Below, piece by piece: positions 1-11,689 of a DNA stretch of 64,000 nucleotides. The DNA is taken from contig JAYKYS010000010.1 in the NCBI GenBank assembly GCA_036924285.1, forward strand, positions 6,138,001 through 6,202,000. The letters run 5' to 3'. Numbering within the stretch: the stretch's first letter is position 1; each line of letters begins with the position of its first letter. The notes beneath the pieces were generated by a model. That model saw only the letters and a list, made by a program, of their open reading frames with translations. It searched no databases and was not told the DNA's origin. The DNA comes from Asterella californica. Lineage: Eukaryota; Streptophyta; Marchantiopsida; Marchantiales; Aytoniaceae. The position numbers and the translations under genes were made by a program.

Positions 1-310
1 AACATGCTAGAGAGGATCTTGCCTTCCAGAGGTTTAAGCTTCACTTTCATCTCCGGGATGCACGACTCACGGTGGCAACCACGGTGGATTCACACTATAC
101 ACTGACGCATGTATGATAATGACCCTTTACCTTAGCAGTCTTGGACATGGTTTATATCCAGGTTCGGAGCTAATAGAAATTTCATGAACTTTCGAAATCG
201 ACTTTTAATAAAGAAATTTAATATCAGATGGTAAATTGAGACAGAAGTGAGAGATCTCCGTAACTGTGCTGTCGACGGTGAAATTTGAATGAAATTTTGA
301 TACTCTAATA
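1..310. other. Left flank, no gene seen
   Basis: I see no coding frame of any length, RNA gene or recognisable repeat here. Confidence 0.4.
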
Positions 311-589
311 ATGGAGTGACCGGAGCGTCTCAAGATGGAGTGACCGTGGTTTGGAACGACTAGACGTCCTCAAGTGGAGCAATCCGACCAAGAGTGGATC
401 AACTTGAGGTGAAGCGATTACGGTCTAGAGTGATAGAACGTTCGGGGTGGAGGTATCCAACCAGACCAAGAGTGAAGTGATCGATTGCTCCACTCTGGAG
501 GGATTAGCCGCTCTAGAGTAGAGTGATCAAACTAGTCATTCTGGGTGGGATGACCTATCGCTTCACTCTAGAGCGATCAGACACTCCGG
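311..589. repeat. Cluster of degenerate AGTGA-type motifs
   Basis: The stretch is built of many short variants of GGAGTGACCG, AGAGTGATC and their complements such as GATCACTC, spaced irregularly 10-40 bp apart on both strands. It is more GC-rich than its surroundings and has no reading frame. It abuts the left end of repeat family A and may belong to the same element, for example the outer part of an LTR; that link is inference. Confidence 0.4.
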
Positions 590-2510
590 TGTTGTATCAA
601 ATTTTACGCAAAGGTTATCTAGGAAAACGTGAGGTTCTTGGTTGTGGAGATATCGTGTGCTGAACAGAGACAAGAAAAGAAGAGACAAGCACGAGAATGA
701 GCGTCGTAATATATACCAACTCCCAATTTATATACACTGTCGGTTCTTTCTCCCTAAGAACACAAAACTTGAAAATATACTAGAGCGGTTTGTAATCTAC
801 CTCAAAATCTCTTAAAACGAGTCCTTGAGTCTCATTCCAGACCCAAAACTACTGAAGCGTAGCTCAAAGCAAGAAAAACATCTCTTTGCTAACAAAAAGA
901 GCTACACCAGCATCACATGATTCGAACCTCAAGTCCAAACAACATCCATGTACAAGCCCTTAGCTAAAGCTAGCTACCACAAGCTGTACATAACCAACTA
1001 AGCTCTAACGAACTCAAAAAGACGAAAACCATAGCGAAGGAATCAAAAAAAGTACATATCTAGAAACTTTCTTCTTTCGTTAAACCGTCTTCAGATGTCG
1101 ATAAGGCCTTCCTTCTTGACTCTTTTGGCACCAAGTGCTCCCAAATCTGACTCCCAACAGCCGAGATATCACTGATTTCGGTCACATGTGACCAAACCTC
1201 CAAAAACTCTTTCCTGCGGCTTAGAATCACGCACACTGTCCAAACGAATCGTATGATCTAAGATCTATCTTCTCTGGTAGGTAGATCTACCTACCTTGAA
1301 CCCAATGAGACTCGAAACAAGTTGTTTGGAGTTCTTCTCACGAAACCACGAAAAAAATTTGGTCACAGGAAGCAAAAAACTGACCTAAATCGACTCCATG
1401 CGGTTCAAACCACACACAAACCAGCAATCCAATCCACATACGGCCTTCTCTTATGCATAGGCGAAGAATCCCTGATCGCATATGCACCAAGAACGAAGAG
1501 CTTGACTCACCGATCGCGAAGAACAACCGAACCTCATGTCGTAGATGACGAAAAACTGACGTAAGTGTTTCTTTGCGAGTCAATTTCACGCAGAACTCCC
1601 AAATCGTTGATGAAACTTCATATCATCTTCAATTTCTTGAAGAACTTGGCATTCTGATCTTGATGGATCCAAGGATAGCACGTTTGGACTCCGAAACGAT
1701 CGAACGGTCCAACTCTTCTTCGCAAATCACTGAAGCACTCCAAACTCTTTCCCTACGTCTAAATTTCTCTTAGAACACACTCTCCGATCCGCCTCTTCAC
1801 GAACTGTCCTAACCAATGCGTAGCATGCACAGATCTGAATCCAATGACATCTTGTGTGCATGCATTGGACCTTTTAATTCTCCAAACCGTCCATCGACAA
1901 GTTACAAAAACAAGCTAACCTCTTAAACTGCCCCCTTATGTCAATCGCGTACATGATGATTTTCATAGATAATGAACAAGCAGACCCCTTGCATCCTTAG
2001 TATAGCGTCAGGAACCACAAATATCCAGTCAGCAATAGTAAGTTAGAGCTCAACTTGATTTTCTCATCTTCCAAACTTCATCACTAGGCGTCCAAATGAA
2101 ATAGATGAAGTGTCTATGGAAAGTTGACAAGGAGCTCTACCAGTTGATGTAATGAAAACGAAGATCCGAAATTGTGTAAAAAGTCTGTAAGCTAGAGCCT
2201 AGCTTGATTTTCTTATCTTTCGAGTCTTGTAACTTCACCACTAGGCATCCAAATGAAGTAGATGAAGTGCCCATGAGAAGCTCATAACGAGCTCTAACAG
2301 TTGATGTAATGAAAGTGAAGATCCGAAGTTGTATAAAAAAATTCATTTTTAGTCCTATGAGCATCTTTGGAACGACGATAAGTATCAAAAATAGATTTTC
2401 AAGTAAGAGCCGGTCCACGACACGACATCGGGATGTAGCGATGAACATTTTGCATACCCAAGTATGTGAACTATCCAACAGTTGTCGTTTTTGCACGTAC
2501 AATCCATAGA
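590..2510 (+). repeat. Dispersed repeat family A, copy 1
   Basis: Positions about 590-2140 align by eye in the same orientation with about 62424-64000, and about 1090-2450 align in inverse orientation with about 37090-38310. Long blocks are shared (for example the stretch around TGTGCTGAACAGAG) with many point differences, so the copies are old. The short open frames inside are not conserved in position between copies and I treat them as chance. Size and composition would suit the non-coding part of a large LTR retrotransposon, but no LTR ends or protein domain could be identified. Confidence 0.7.
2041..2339 (+). repeat. Internal tandem duplication of ~149 bp in repeat A
   Basis: Unit 1 (about 2041-2189) and unit 2 (about 2190-2339) share the course GCTTGATTTTCT, a TAGGC.TCCAAATGAA block, GAGCTCTA.CAGTTGATGT and GAAGATCCGAA, in that order. 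The inverted copy near 37.1-37.35 kb seems to carry only one unit, so the duplication is probably specific to this copy. Confidence 0.65.
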
Positions 2511-2579
2511 TTTTTCTTTTTGGATAGTTATGTCTTGGTAAATAAGGTTGTTAGACTTTATCAAATAGGGTAGTTATAT

Positions 2580-3190
2580 TTTCAACCAAAAACCACAAGT
2601 CATAGAGAGTGAAGTGTGATGGAACATTTAAGTAGCACCTTATGGATCAATCTTTGATATAATGTATTTTTGGACCCCATAGTATAAGAGGAGGCTATGG
2701 AGTGTGAAGTTCATTCCATTCTTCACTTCAGAAGTTCAGAGAACTAGATATTAATTTTTCTTACATCTTTCAGTTTACGATCCTGTTGTATGCGATTCAA
2801 CATTTCATTAGCTACGTGGACTGCACTCACGGTCCTCGTTTGGACTAGAGTGATCTGATCTATGCTAGCATTTTTTGTTTTTAAGTGATCAGGGTCGATC
2901 ATTATCAATTGTCGAAGTATACTATAGAAGTAGATAATCATTAGCTATGTGGACTGCACTTATTCCTCGATTGGACTACAGTGATTTGATCATTTGGGCT
3001 AGTGTTCTCTATTTCTAAATGACGAGGAGCAAACATGGAGACAAGATGAAACTCAAACAAGAAGAGAGAGAGAACATCGATGATACTCTGTGATGCTAGA
3101 TATTAGAGGTACAAAAAGAATTTTGAAACCCAAAGATCCTTGTTCACAGTTGATCCCAGACTAGTACATAATTATGACAACATTGTAAGA
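2580..3190 (+). mobile_element. 5' part of hAT relic 1
   Basis: This precedes the hAT-like coding remnant. A motif starting near TTAGCTACGTGGACTGCACT occurs at about 2808 and again at about 2941, followed each time by a GTCCTCGTTTGGACTA-like stretch, giving a ~130-bp direct duplication. The same motif lies upstream of the second hAT relic (about 50185) and occurs, again doubled, at 38385 and 38510. Terminal inverted repeats and an 8-bp target duplication were looked for and not found, so the left end is approximate. Confidence 0.5.
2683..2688 (+). promoter_or_regulatory. Possible TATA box of hAT relic 1
   Basis: TATAAG lies at a place comparable to the better TATATAAG at 50025 in front of hAT relic 2, each a few hundred bases upstream of the zinc-finger remnant. 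The parallel position is the only support. Confidence 0.3.
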
Positions 3191-5160
3191 GACGATCATG
3201 TGCTTGTGCAATGCAAGCATTGCAAATGTGCATTTGTGTACAACATCTCAAGGATGAAACGACATTTCACAAGCACAAGAAAACTTAACAATCGGGAATG
3301 ATGTTCAAGTACTCCCGGAATGAAACTAGAAAAATGTTTCTACATGTCATGCTGCTCCATCATGTGTGGTATATGTTATTTTGGCACTAATAGAGAGTAA
3401 GGAGAGACACAAAACACTCAATGGTCCAACTAAAGAGACATTGGACGACGTACATGTTGAAATTTCAATTAGTCACAGAGAAGAATTAGATGATAGTAGC
3501 GATAGATAACACATCCTAGAGAGGACGATGTTGACAACCTTCCTCTTTCACAAGGTTCAAATGTTTTATTTTCTTTGAGAGCTATCGGAGGATGTTCGAG
3601 TCAAGTGGAATGACCAAGAGGGCGAAGTCATATTAGAGAAAATATTCCTATTCTATTCAACAAATCACAACGACAACAAACATATTAGTATTCGTCTATG
3701 ACTGGGCAGTGAATGGATGATCTTCTGATATTATGTGTCATCTTGTTGGCATCAAAGAAGCAAAGAATGTTGTTGGGTATACACTCTCAAGTGATTACAA
3801 GCTGAGAGGTCCTCTTTTGAACGCAACCTACGAGACAATGAAGAGACGGCGAAGAAGATCATGTTTCCCAAGGAGTAGATTGCAAGATGACTATCTCTTG
3901 CGATGGATGGACTAATGTTCAAGGTAGACCACTGATGAACCTCATGGTTACAAACAGATGGGGTGAACTCTTTGTCCAAGCTTTGAATGAGAGTAACATT
4001 GTAAAGAATACAAATTGCATAATATACGAAATAGAGAAGTTGGATCCAAGTCGAGTGTTGCAATTCGTTGTTGAGAATGCTCTTGTAAACGTCCTTGTCG
4101 AAAAGTTGGTGTTGAAAATATTTCCGCATGTCATCTGGAGAGGTTGTACGGTCCATGGTCTTGACTTGTTGCTCGAGGACACTAGAAAGTTCAAATGGGT
4201 GAAAGACATATCTAAGACTATGGTGAAGTTCATAATAAATCATCATGCAACACATACTATGTTTGTAGATCATTTTTCAAATGGATTGCGACTGTTGAAG
4301 CATGCGATCACACATTTTGCTACCAATTTCATCATGGTGGATAAGGCATACGAGCTGCAGTATTGCTTGAAGAGTATGGTTGTGAACAAAATATGAAAGA
4401 AATTTGTAGATACTATCAAAGACAGAGAACCATCTCCTGATAGTCATTGCTATTTTGGATTCTTCTTTTTGGGACAAGATGCATGACATCATTGAGTTCA
4501 TGAGTCTCATTTTGTACTTCTTTGAAAAGTGGATTCTACAAAAGACTTCATAGGTCATGTTTACTGAGAAACATGAGAGCTACAAGAGTTTACCTTAAAT
4601 TTTTATGAGAAGAAAAGGTTGAGATCCGAAGTGATTACTTCGGAGATTTTTGATGCAATTGTGCTCTCACTTGTGGCCCGTTGGAATTCATGGACAAACA
4701 TAATGCAGAAGACCGTTATGTGTTTGACACTGCAATATTTGCATCATGAGGACAATATGGATGTAATGCATAGAATGACTATGAAGATATCTTTTCACAA
4801 GTATTGCACACTATACGCGCGATATGTTTTTGAGTATGGTGAGGAAGATTTGCATAAGTTTGTATCGAAATGTCAAGAAAAATTAACCACTATACTATAA
4901 AGGAGCGGAGTCTTCTGGAGCCCAGAGGGTACAGATAGTGCATATCAATGAATAAAATCATTTTTGAAGTGGTGGACATTTTTCGGTGACGTATCTCTTA
5001 ATTTGAAATGACTTCCACTGGATATGTTTGGAGAACGGTGCACTGCATCGACATGTGTTATACCACCAGAGTCCCATACCTTTGACGGATTCAAGGGCCC
5101 TCTTGCCACGGATAATAGCACCCCCTTGTTCAACAGTGACGCTGAATTTGCATAAAGAGA
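3190..5160 (+). pseudogene. Broken hAT transposase (BED finger, DUF659, dimerisation tail)
   Basis: Around 3205-3290 one frame reads a BED-type zinc finger start, CKHC followed by RMKRHF. Around 3887-4395 a 169-codon frame matches the DUF659/hAT catalytic region: CDGWTN near its start, a VVENA segment, HGLDLLLED with a preceding Cys, and a THFATNF motif. Near 4955-5060 another frame reads WWTFFGD followed by a Cys-rich stretch, as in the hAT C-terminal dimerisation domain. The pieces lie in different frames with stops between them, so it is a pseudogene. In the family the second catalytic acidic residue lies in a VVTDNA-type motif; here the position is Glu, another sign of lost activity. The family transposes by cut-and-paste in the nucleus. 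Domain family is well supported; limits are not. Confidence 0.8.
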
Positions 5161-5250
5161 GTAACTGGAGTTCTTATGCTTTTGTCCCTTCACGAACAAA
5201 GTTGAAAGATCAACAAGCGGTTGTTGGATCATTATGCTATCAGGGTTAAC

Positions 5251-6470
5251 TTATGCTATCAAGGTTAACTTAACATTGAATATGGAAGTGTTTAAGACAT
5301 CAACATAATTATACGCAGTGTTTCAATCTTTACCACCACAAAATATCTCCGACCATATTCTCTAATTTATCTCTGATACTGGCACTAAGTATGCAACAAA
5401 CTACAGCGTAAACAATTGTACCGTAAAATAAGTTAAGAAGCGACCAACCGTGGTCCAAAGAAGAGATCGCTCTAACTGTGTTGGATCCGAGAAGGACTCA
5501 CTTTTGGTACGCTCGATTTTGAAACACACTAAATTGTACAACATTCGTCATGTCAAGAGGAGTTCATCCGACCAATCTTATCTCTCATAAAATATAGTTA
5601 TTCTAAATCTCATCAAATCTCTAACATGCATGACCTCTCCTGTCTCTGTCAGTGTCATCTTCTTCTGTCATGCTCTGTGTTCTGTCCCGCAAACCAATCC
5701 TCCGTAGTGCTCAGCAATATCGTTCTGTAGCTCGCATATATCGTTTTCTCTATGAGAATCTTGGTATCATCATAACAAACCCTTGTGATGCGAACATGAA
5801 AGATAATAATATAAATTCTGCTCGTCAATTTCATCCCACAATTTTTCTAAACTAACGAGGCAAGAGCGTTGCGATGAGGGAAAGACATCGTGTCAGAAGC
5901 TCTTAGAAGAAAGACTTCGCCGTCAGTTCTCGGAGTCACCCACAATCACAAACACCATCAACCGAAGAAGAGAACGGTTTGCAGATATCGAACATTGACG
6001 ACAGAAATCTCCGAAGAACATTTGTCATGCAGGTGGTGGGCTACATGTGCCGCGCTTCGCTACCATTGTTAGTAACAACAAGGGATAATGATGACCTTTT
6101 TGAAGGATAACTAAACCTGAGCCATTGCAGTTAGTGCATTAAATACCCACACCAGGGGTTTAAGCGTGACCTAAATCTCCTCGTCCTGATCTACTCGACA
6201 AAATTGATCCTTATCGTGTTATAAGGACAATAACTGGACCAATAGCAATACGTCACTGGTGGTGGTGCCATCTAATTCGATTGATCACTGGTTGGTGGTT
6301 GGAGTCCGTTGGTGTTGGGAACGATCACCATCTATGAACATCACATGGCATGCCAATCGCAGTTTGTAGCAGAAATGCTTTTAATTTCCCCCACCCATCT
6401 CGTTCCCGGAGGTCGTGGAAACCCAGCGTTTGACAGTTAGTAGGCGACTACTGGTAAGTTTCAGCATATG
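5251..6470. other. Gap with no convincing gene
   Basis: A 67-codon frame at 5652-5855 and a 60-codon frame at 5890-6072 have no recognisable motif and look like chance. Nothing else stands out apart from short pyrimidine-rich tracts. Confidence 0.4.
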
Positions 6471-6499
6471 GAATGCATACGCGGTGTGGAAATCTTGAA

Positions 6500-7310
6500 T
6501 TTGATCTCAGTCCTCATCCTCATCCGCATCTAGCCGTTTCACATCACACACTTCCTTAAACAGTGCACGCGAAAATTCTGGTTTGGCTTTGTTTGCTTCT
6601 GGCGAAGATTTGGACCAGAAGTTAGCTGAAATGAAGTCACTGTTGTTCCATCTCTCGGAGTCCGAAGCTTCAGACAGAGACAGTCAGACATCACCGTGCA
6701 TCACGAACGTCAGAAATTCATCCATCGTGGAGGACATTGCACAAGAGGAAAGATATGGAGTAGACTTGTGGAGTGCGAGAAGATTCTTCAGTCCAGTATC
6801 TTTAAAAGCTTGGATAGTTGTTTGCGTGTGAGAAGAGGGAGCGAGACAGACGGACCGGTACATAAGAGTGAAGTGTCTAAATAGTATGAAGCTCTCATTG
6901 CCCGGACCTATCGGTGCGCGTTCCAGGCTTCCGAGTCCAAGGCGTCATACATGCAACGAATATTTAGGTTGCAGCAACAGGAGGAAGCATGAAGGGAAGG
7001 GACCCACTACAGTAGCTTGCAGTGTCACACACATGAAGACCCAAACAGAGAGCTAAGGATCGAAGAAGAAGGAAAAGCCCGAATGACCAAAATAGCAATT
7101 GGTCTCAGAAACCGCTGGAACTGAACACATGGCTTCTACTAAGAAGAAAGAAAATAAATTGTGCTATACACTAGAGAATACCGTATTCCCTCCCTCCTAT
7201 TCGCTGTCGTTGAGTCAGAAACTTCTGGAGGAAACTCTGTACACACTGTTCTACGGAGTCTTCCAGGATCTTGATAAACTGGGGCCGTTTGACCCCGGTC
7301 AGATATGAAT
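6500..7310 (+). pseudogene. Possible broken or intron-split coding stretch, unknown product
   Basis: Several frames carry protein-like, low-stop segments in succession. From about 6510, just after a TTTGATCTCAG acceptor-like site, an open frame of about 105 codons is Ser-rich and then acidic (it includes SGEDLDQKLAEMKSLLFHL). At about 6883-6990 a different frame reads helix-like sequence containing YEALIARTYR and IFRLQQQEEA, and about 7099-7308 encodes a frame with LLEETLYTLFYGVFQ. No family is recognised. Either these are exons with short introns or a decayed gene; the joins cannot be settled by eye. Chance cannot be excluded. Confidence 0.25.
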
Positions 7311-7527
7311 AACTTGAGAAGATGATGAATCAAGAGAGGAATCTGACCATGGTTGACGGAAGGTTTGAAGGAAGGTGCGGATGATGGACAGTTGTAGAAG
7401 TAGTAGCTGAAGAAACAGCAGACTAGTTTGTGAGGAGAGGTGGTCGGGTCGGGTCGTTCTGGCCTTTTGGGGAGTGAAGAGTCACGACAAACTTTTATCC
7501 AAAAGTTCAGAGAGATTCCTGTCATGT

Positions 7528-7612
7528 CTCATGTCTGGGGCCTCTCGGCCCCAGACATGAGCCCCAGTGGCTGCGCTTGAGGGGCCTCTCGGCCCCTCAA
7601 GCGCAGCCACTG
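7528..7612. other. Twin perfect hairpins with identical cores
   Basis: Hairpin 1 pairs 7528-7542 with 7547-7561 (15 bp, no mismatch). Hairpin 2 pairs 7565-7586 with 7591-7612 (22 bp, no mismatch). They are three bases apart, and both close on the same core GGGGCC-TCTC-GGCCCC with a 4-nt TCTC loop. The outer arms differ in sequence, so this is not a simple tandem copy. The pair sits about 450 bp upstream of the APS reductase start codon, in a promoter or 5'-leader position. Possible roles (cruciform, RNA structure, small foldback element) are inference. Confidence 0.9.
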
Positions 7613-8065
7613 CTGATGCCCAGAAAAGGAAACAAGACAAGCAGGCCTCCGGTTCCTATTCCCACCCAAGCCTACCGTACGAGTGCGTGTGTACAGCGTG
7701 TGCTTCTTCCTGAGAAGCACTCTCTGCTCCATTCGAATCTCGCTTCTCTTTTTCCTTCGTATTTAGTACCATTGAATCTAGACATCGATTTGGAAAGGAA
7801 CCCCCAGGGACCTGAAGAAATCATCCCACAGTCAACCTGTTGTTTCAGTTCAGTCCTCTTACTCGTACAGCTACTTCACTCGGTGGAGTGATTACAGACC
7901 CCAAGGTTTCGGGGTTTCAAAGCTTACATGCAGCAGCTGCCAGAGCTTGAGGATTGAAACGGTTTCCCACTCTTTAATCAGTCGGCTCTTCCGAGACGCT
8001 ATCTCAGTTCTCCTGTAGGGAAACCGAGCGTCGGTGTAGGAGATCTGCTGCACAGCTCAGTTGAG
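7613..8065 (+). other. 5' flank and probable leader of the APS reductase gene
   Basis: No TATA box was found. The last ~150 bases before the ATG at 8066 are of mixed composition with several upstream ATG-like triplets but no long upstream frame in line with the gene. The transcription start cannot be placed from sequence. Confidence 0.3.
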
Positions 8066-11000
8066 ATGGCGTTGCGTCTTCCTGTTCAGGCGGCGCTGAC
8101 CTCCAGCTTCAAGCTAAATCAGCGCTCCTCTGCGCTTTCTGGTAAATATCTATAACTGTTTGATTTCGCACATGTGAAGATTTTCTTGAGAATGGGTTGT
8201 CCTCGTAGTCTATAATCTCTGGTGAAGACTCAGGTTGAGAATGTTTCAGATCTGTTGTAATTCGTGCTCTAAAATGTTCAAAGCGGAGTTTCTTCCATAC
8301 TTTCTCTAGCTCAGTTACTCCCAAATCACCCCGTATTAACCCATTGTTTTCTGGATTATCCTTTACCCTCGATGAATTTTCGCTCGGTCGTTTATAGTCC
8401 ATCTCGTGTGCAGACCGTTTTCACGCCGTAACTGTTGTTGAGGAATGCGATTTCATGTCCTAGCAGGTGGTTGTAGTGAACCGATTGAGAATCCATATTG
8501 TCTTATGAGGACGCAGGACTTTGACCACCACGACTACGGGCCGTTGTCGTCATACGATCCAGTGTTGCGATGGTAATCCTAAACGACGTGCCATCGTTGG
8601 TGGCGGTGATGCAGGTGACAACCACCGGTCGTTTACTCAGTTGGGCTGCTTGAACAAGGCAGGCTGTAGTGGCCTGAAGAAAGAGTTTCTCGGCTCGCAC
8701 CCACTGGAACCAGTTGCCCGTTCGACTGCTAACCCTGCCCCAGTAGCGACAGCCACGATCCCCGTTTCTGCTCCTGGTACAGTCCACTGTTCACTTGCCA
8801 GCTTGTTTTTCTTCTATTGTAACTGCTCCGAGTTGCGTGAACCCGATAGAGGATCGTAGGGGGTTAGCTGACTAATGGAAGTTTGATGGTTTTTCGAATA
8901 TTTAGTGGCTAAGGAAAACTGGGAGGAGCTCAACAAATCCCTAGGGAATGCTTCTCCCTTCGAGATCATGCGGAAAGCTTTGACTATGTTTGGGAACGAC
9001 ATCGCCATTGCCTTCAGGTAAGAAGCATCGCCTTCTTATGTAAGCGAAAGCGTGAGAATGTTTGCACTTTAGCTGTCACTCTTAAAACATAGACAAGACT
9101 CACTTGTGGTGCATAATCGATGGATGATTGTCAGATTCTTCCTCAAATGTGCTACGTTAAATCCTAGCTAGTTTCAGGTATCAGTGTTTGGGCAGGTTTC
9201 CTGTTTTTCCTGTGCTATCTGTTACCCAACGGCTTGTACCGATTTTATGCTTTCTTCAGTTGGTCACGAAGTTACGAAGGGATAGCCTCTACTTTGGTTA
9301 TGACGATAAGAAAAACGGACTTTTGTTGCCTTATTCCAGGGTAGGGGAATGAGGAGTTGACATTCAGTTGTTGTGTTTCCTGAAATCCAGTGGAGCAGAG
9401 GACGTTGCGCTTATAGAGTATGCTCATCTCACAGGGCTTCCATACCGAGTTTTCAGCTTAGAAACAGGAAGGTTGAACCCGGAGACCTACCGATTGTTTG
9501 ATGAGGTGGAGAAGAAGTACAATATTCATATCGAGTACATGTTTCCGGATGCTTCCGAAGTTGAAGCTCTCGTCAGAGTGAAAGGACTTTTCTCCTTCTA
9601 TGAGGATGGTCATCAGGAGTGCTGCAGAATTCGCAAGGTCAGACCTCTCAGGCGAGCACTGAAGGGGCTCAGAGCCTGGATTACCGGACAGCGACGTGAT
9701 CAGTCTCCTGGTACCAGAGCGAATGTTCCGGTGGTTCAGGTGATATATCACATCGAGCATCTTATGATTCCGGTGAAATGTTGCTGTTTTGTGTACATCC
9801 ATGCTGAACTCAACTGCAGAACAGGGCTGTTTTAGTTGGAGCTTTCGTTGTTGAAGGCGAACCGAAAAGCAACAATGTCGATGTACTTCAGCAATGGTCT
9901 GACTGAGTGTTTTATTTTCTTCCCAACCTTTTTTGGGTGGCAGGTTGACCCTGCATTTGAGGGTCTTGATGGAGGTCCTGGAAGTCTCATAAAGTTCAAT
10001 CCTCTGACAGACGTGACCAGCGTAGAAGTTTGGAATTTCCTACGATCGATGAACGTTCCGATAAATGCGCTCCACTCACAGGTTTGGAAACTATCTCCAG
10101 TTCTTCCCAGTTGCGAGATGTGGATGTGGAAGTGCGTAATGATATTTTGAACTTGGATGTGAACCCTGCCACGGCTTTTGACGTTCATGACAAGGTGGGA
10201 ATAGGGCTGAGCGAAGACGATCGTGGGTTATCTGTGACAGGGTTATGTCTCCATTGGCTGTGAACCTTGCACGAGACCTGTTCTACCAGGCCAGCACGAG
10301 CGAGAAGGTCGATGGTGGTGGGAAGATGCGACACAAAAGGAGTGTGGCCTGCACAAGGTATTAGAAGATCAAGTTTTAATCCGATTGCCTAAGTGCATAA
10401 TATGGCATTCAAGCGTTAGTGCTCGATGTAGTTATTCTTGTAAGAAGATTGTTATAAAACTTGTCTTCTTCCGGCGAGGACCCGTGCCTTAGACCGAGTG
10501 CCTAGTTATGACTGAATAAGCACATGACTGAATCCAGTCGTGAAAGTTTTATCTGTGTAGTTCAGCCAACATTTTTGTTTGTCGGTTCGCGATTGTTTCC
10601 TTCCCCTGAGTTGAATCATAAAGCGACGGCAAGTTGCCTCTTGCACGTAACCATTCCGATCTGTCAGAATGTCTAACTGGTTGTTCACTGTTTGGGCTCA
10701 TGTCACAGGGCAATCTGTCTGGACTGGAAACCACAGAAAGTGGCAGCAGTGCTGCTGGTGACGTACAAGATATTTTCATTGGCAAGAACGTGACAAACCT
10801 CACTAGACAAGAGATTGAAAGGGCCATTGCCCAGCCAAGGGACAAGGCAGGTCTTGTGGTTCTGTATGCTCCATGGTGCCAGTTTTCTCAGGCTATGGAT
10901 GCCTCCTTCAACGAAGTTGCTGATATCCTCGAACACTCCCCTGTTTTTGTAAGTGCTTGTGATACTTCACACCTTTTCTTTTGAATATTGCAGAACTTCA

Positions 11001-11319
11001 CTTCACAGCAGTTCGGTATAAGGAGGAGTGCTATAGGATAGTGAGCAGGTTGCATGCAGAAGCCTCTTCGACGATACTACGTCCGAAGGGCCAGCCATAC
11101 CTGCGACGCGATTCTGATGGATGGAATCACCTTCTTATTGCGCAGGTCGGAAAGTTCAGGGCTGACGGAGACCAGAAAGAATTTTCTCAGCAGAACTTAC
11201 AGTTGAAAACCTTCCCCACGATTCTCTTTCTCCCCCAGGGCACGAATTCAGTAATCAAGTACCCCTCAGAACGAAGGGATGTGGACTCTCTCCTCGCCTT
11301 CGTAAAATCCTTTCAATAA
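8066..11319 (+). CDS. APR: Plastid-type adenylyl-sulfate (APS) reductase, eight exons
   Basis: Reduces APS to sulfite with glutathione-derived electrons in plastid sulfate assimilation. Exons inferred from GT-AG sites and frame: 8066-8141, 8615-8776, 8906-9017, 9391-9739, 9944-10081, 10241-10357, 10709-10948, 11146-11319; together 455 residues, the usual plant APR length. Residues 1 to ~85 are Ser/Ala-rich and basic, like a transit peptide. The reductase domain follows, with [18 protein letters not shown], the Fe-S cysteines Cys194-Cys195 and Cys286/Cys289 (CEPC), and the catalytic KECGLH (Cys314). The C-terminal thioredoxin-like domain (about 340-455) reads APWCQFSQ where plant APRs have a CxxC, so the second Cys is Ser378. 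All other key residues are intact. The start lies in a good context (GAGATGG). Exon 2 is the least certain: it rests on phase, length and transit-peptide-like content. Family call is very secure. Confidence 0.93.
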
Positions 11320-11689
11320 TTTTGCTATACGAGCTGTAAAGTAACTGCTGATGAATTATTTGAGCGTAGGATATGAGTTGCCGACGAGTTCTCCACTCCA
11401 CTCCACTCCACGTACTACAGTAGCTTGGTACTTCCCCACATCCTACGTCGTGGTAAGGGCAACATTGTCAGAGCCCCAACTAGCACAGAGAGTGGCCAAC
11501 GCCTTGCTTTGTTACCCTGTCTAATTTTAACTACGGCATTGATGATAAAGAAAATAGTTTCCCACAATTCCTAAGCATCGGCAGGATTTATGCGGCTCAC
11601 AGTTCGCACTTCGTGTGAAGAGACTCCAAGCTTTTCCATAGTCTTTGTTGGTGCGTCCATGAGGAACTACTTCACTGACTCTTTGTATG
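11320..11689 (+). other. 3' flank of the APS reductase gene
   Basis: Probably holds the 3' untranslated region. A short microsatellite-like run of CTCCACTCCACTCCACTCCA lies at about 11390-11410. No second gene is seen. Confidence 0.4.

Noticed and set aside
7528..7612. Rho-independent terminator
   Set aside because: No bacterial context, no T-run after either stem, and two symmetric hairpins in a plant promoter region.
8521..8859. 112-codon frame inside the 5' part of the APR gene as a separate small gene
   Set aside because: Its middle part fits exon 2 of APR in phase and length, and it has no ATG at the start; it is better explained as an exon flanked by intron sequence.
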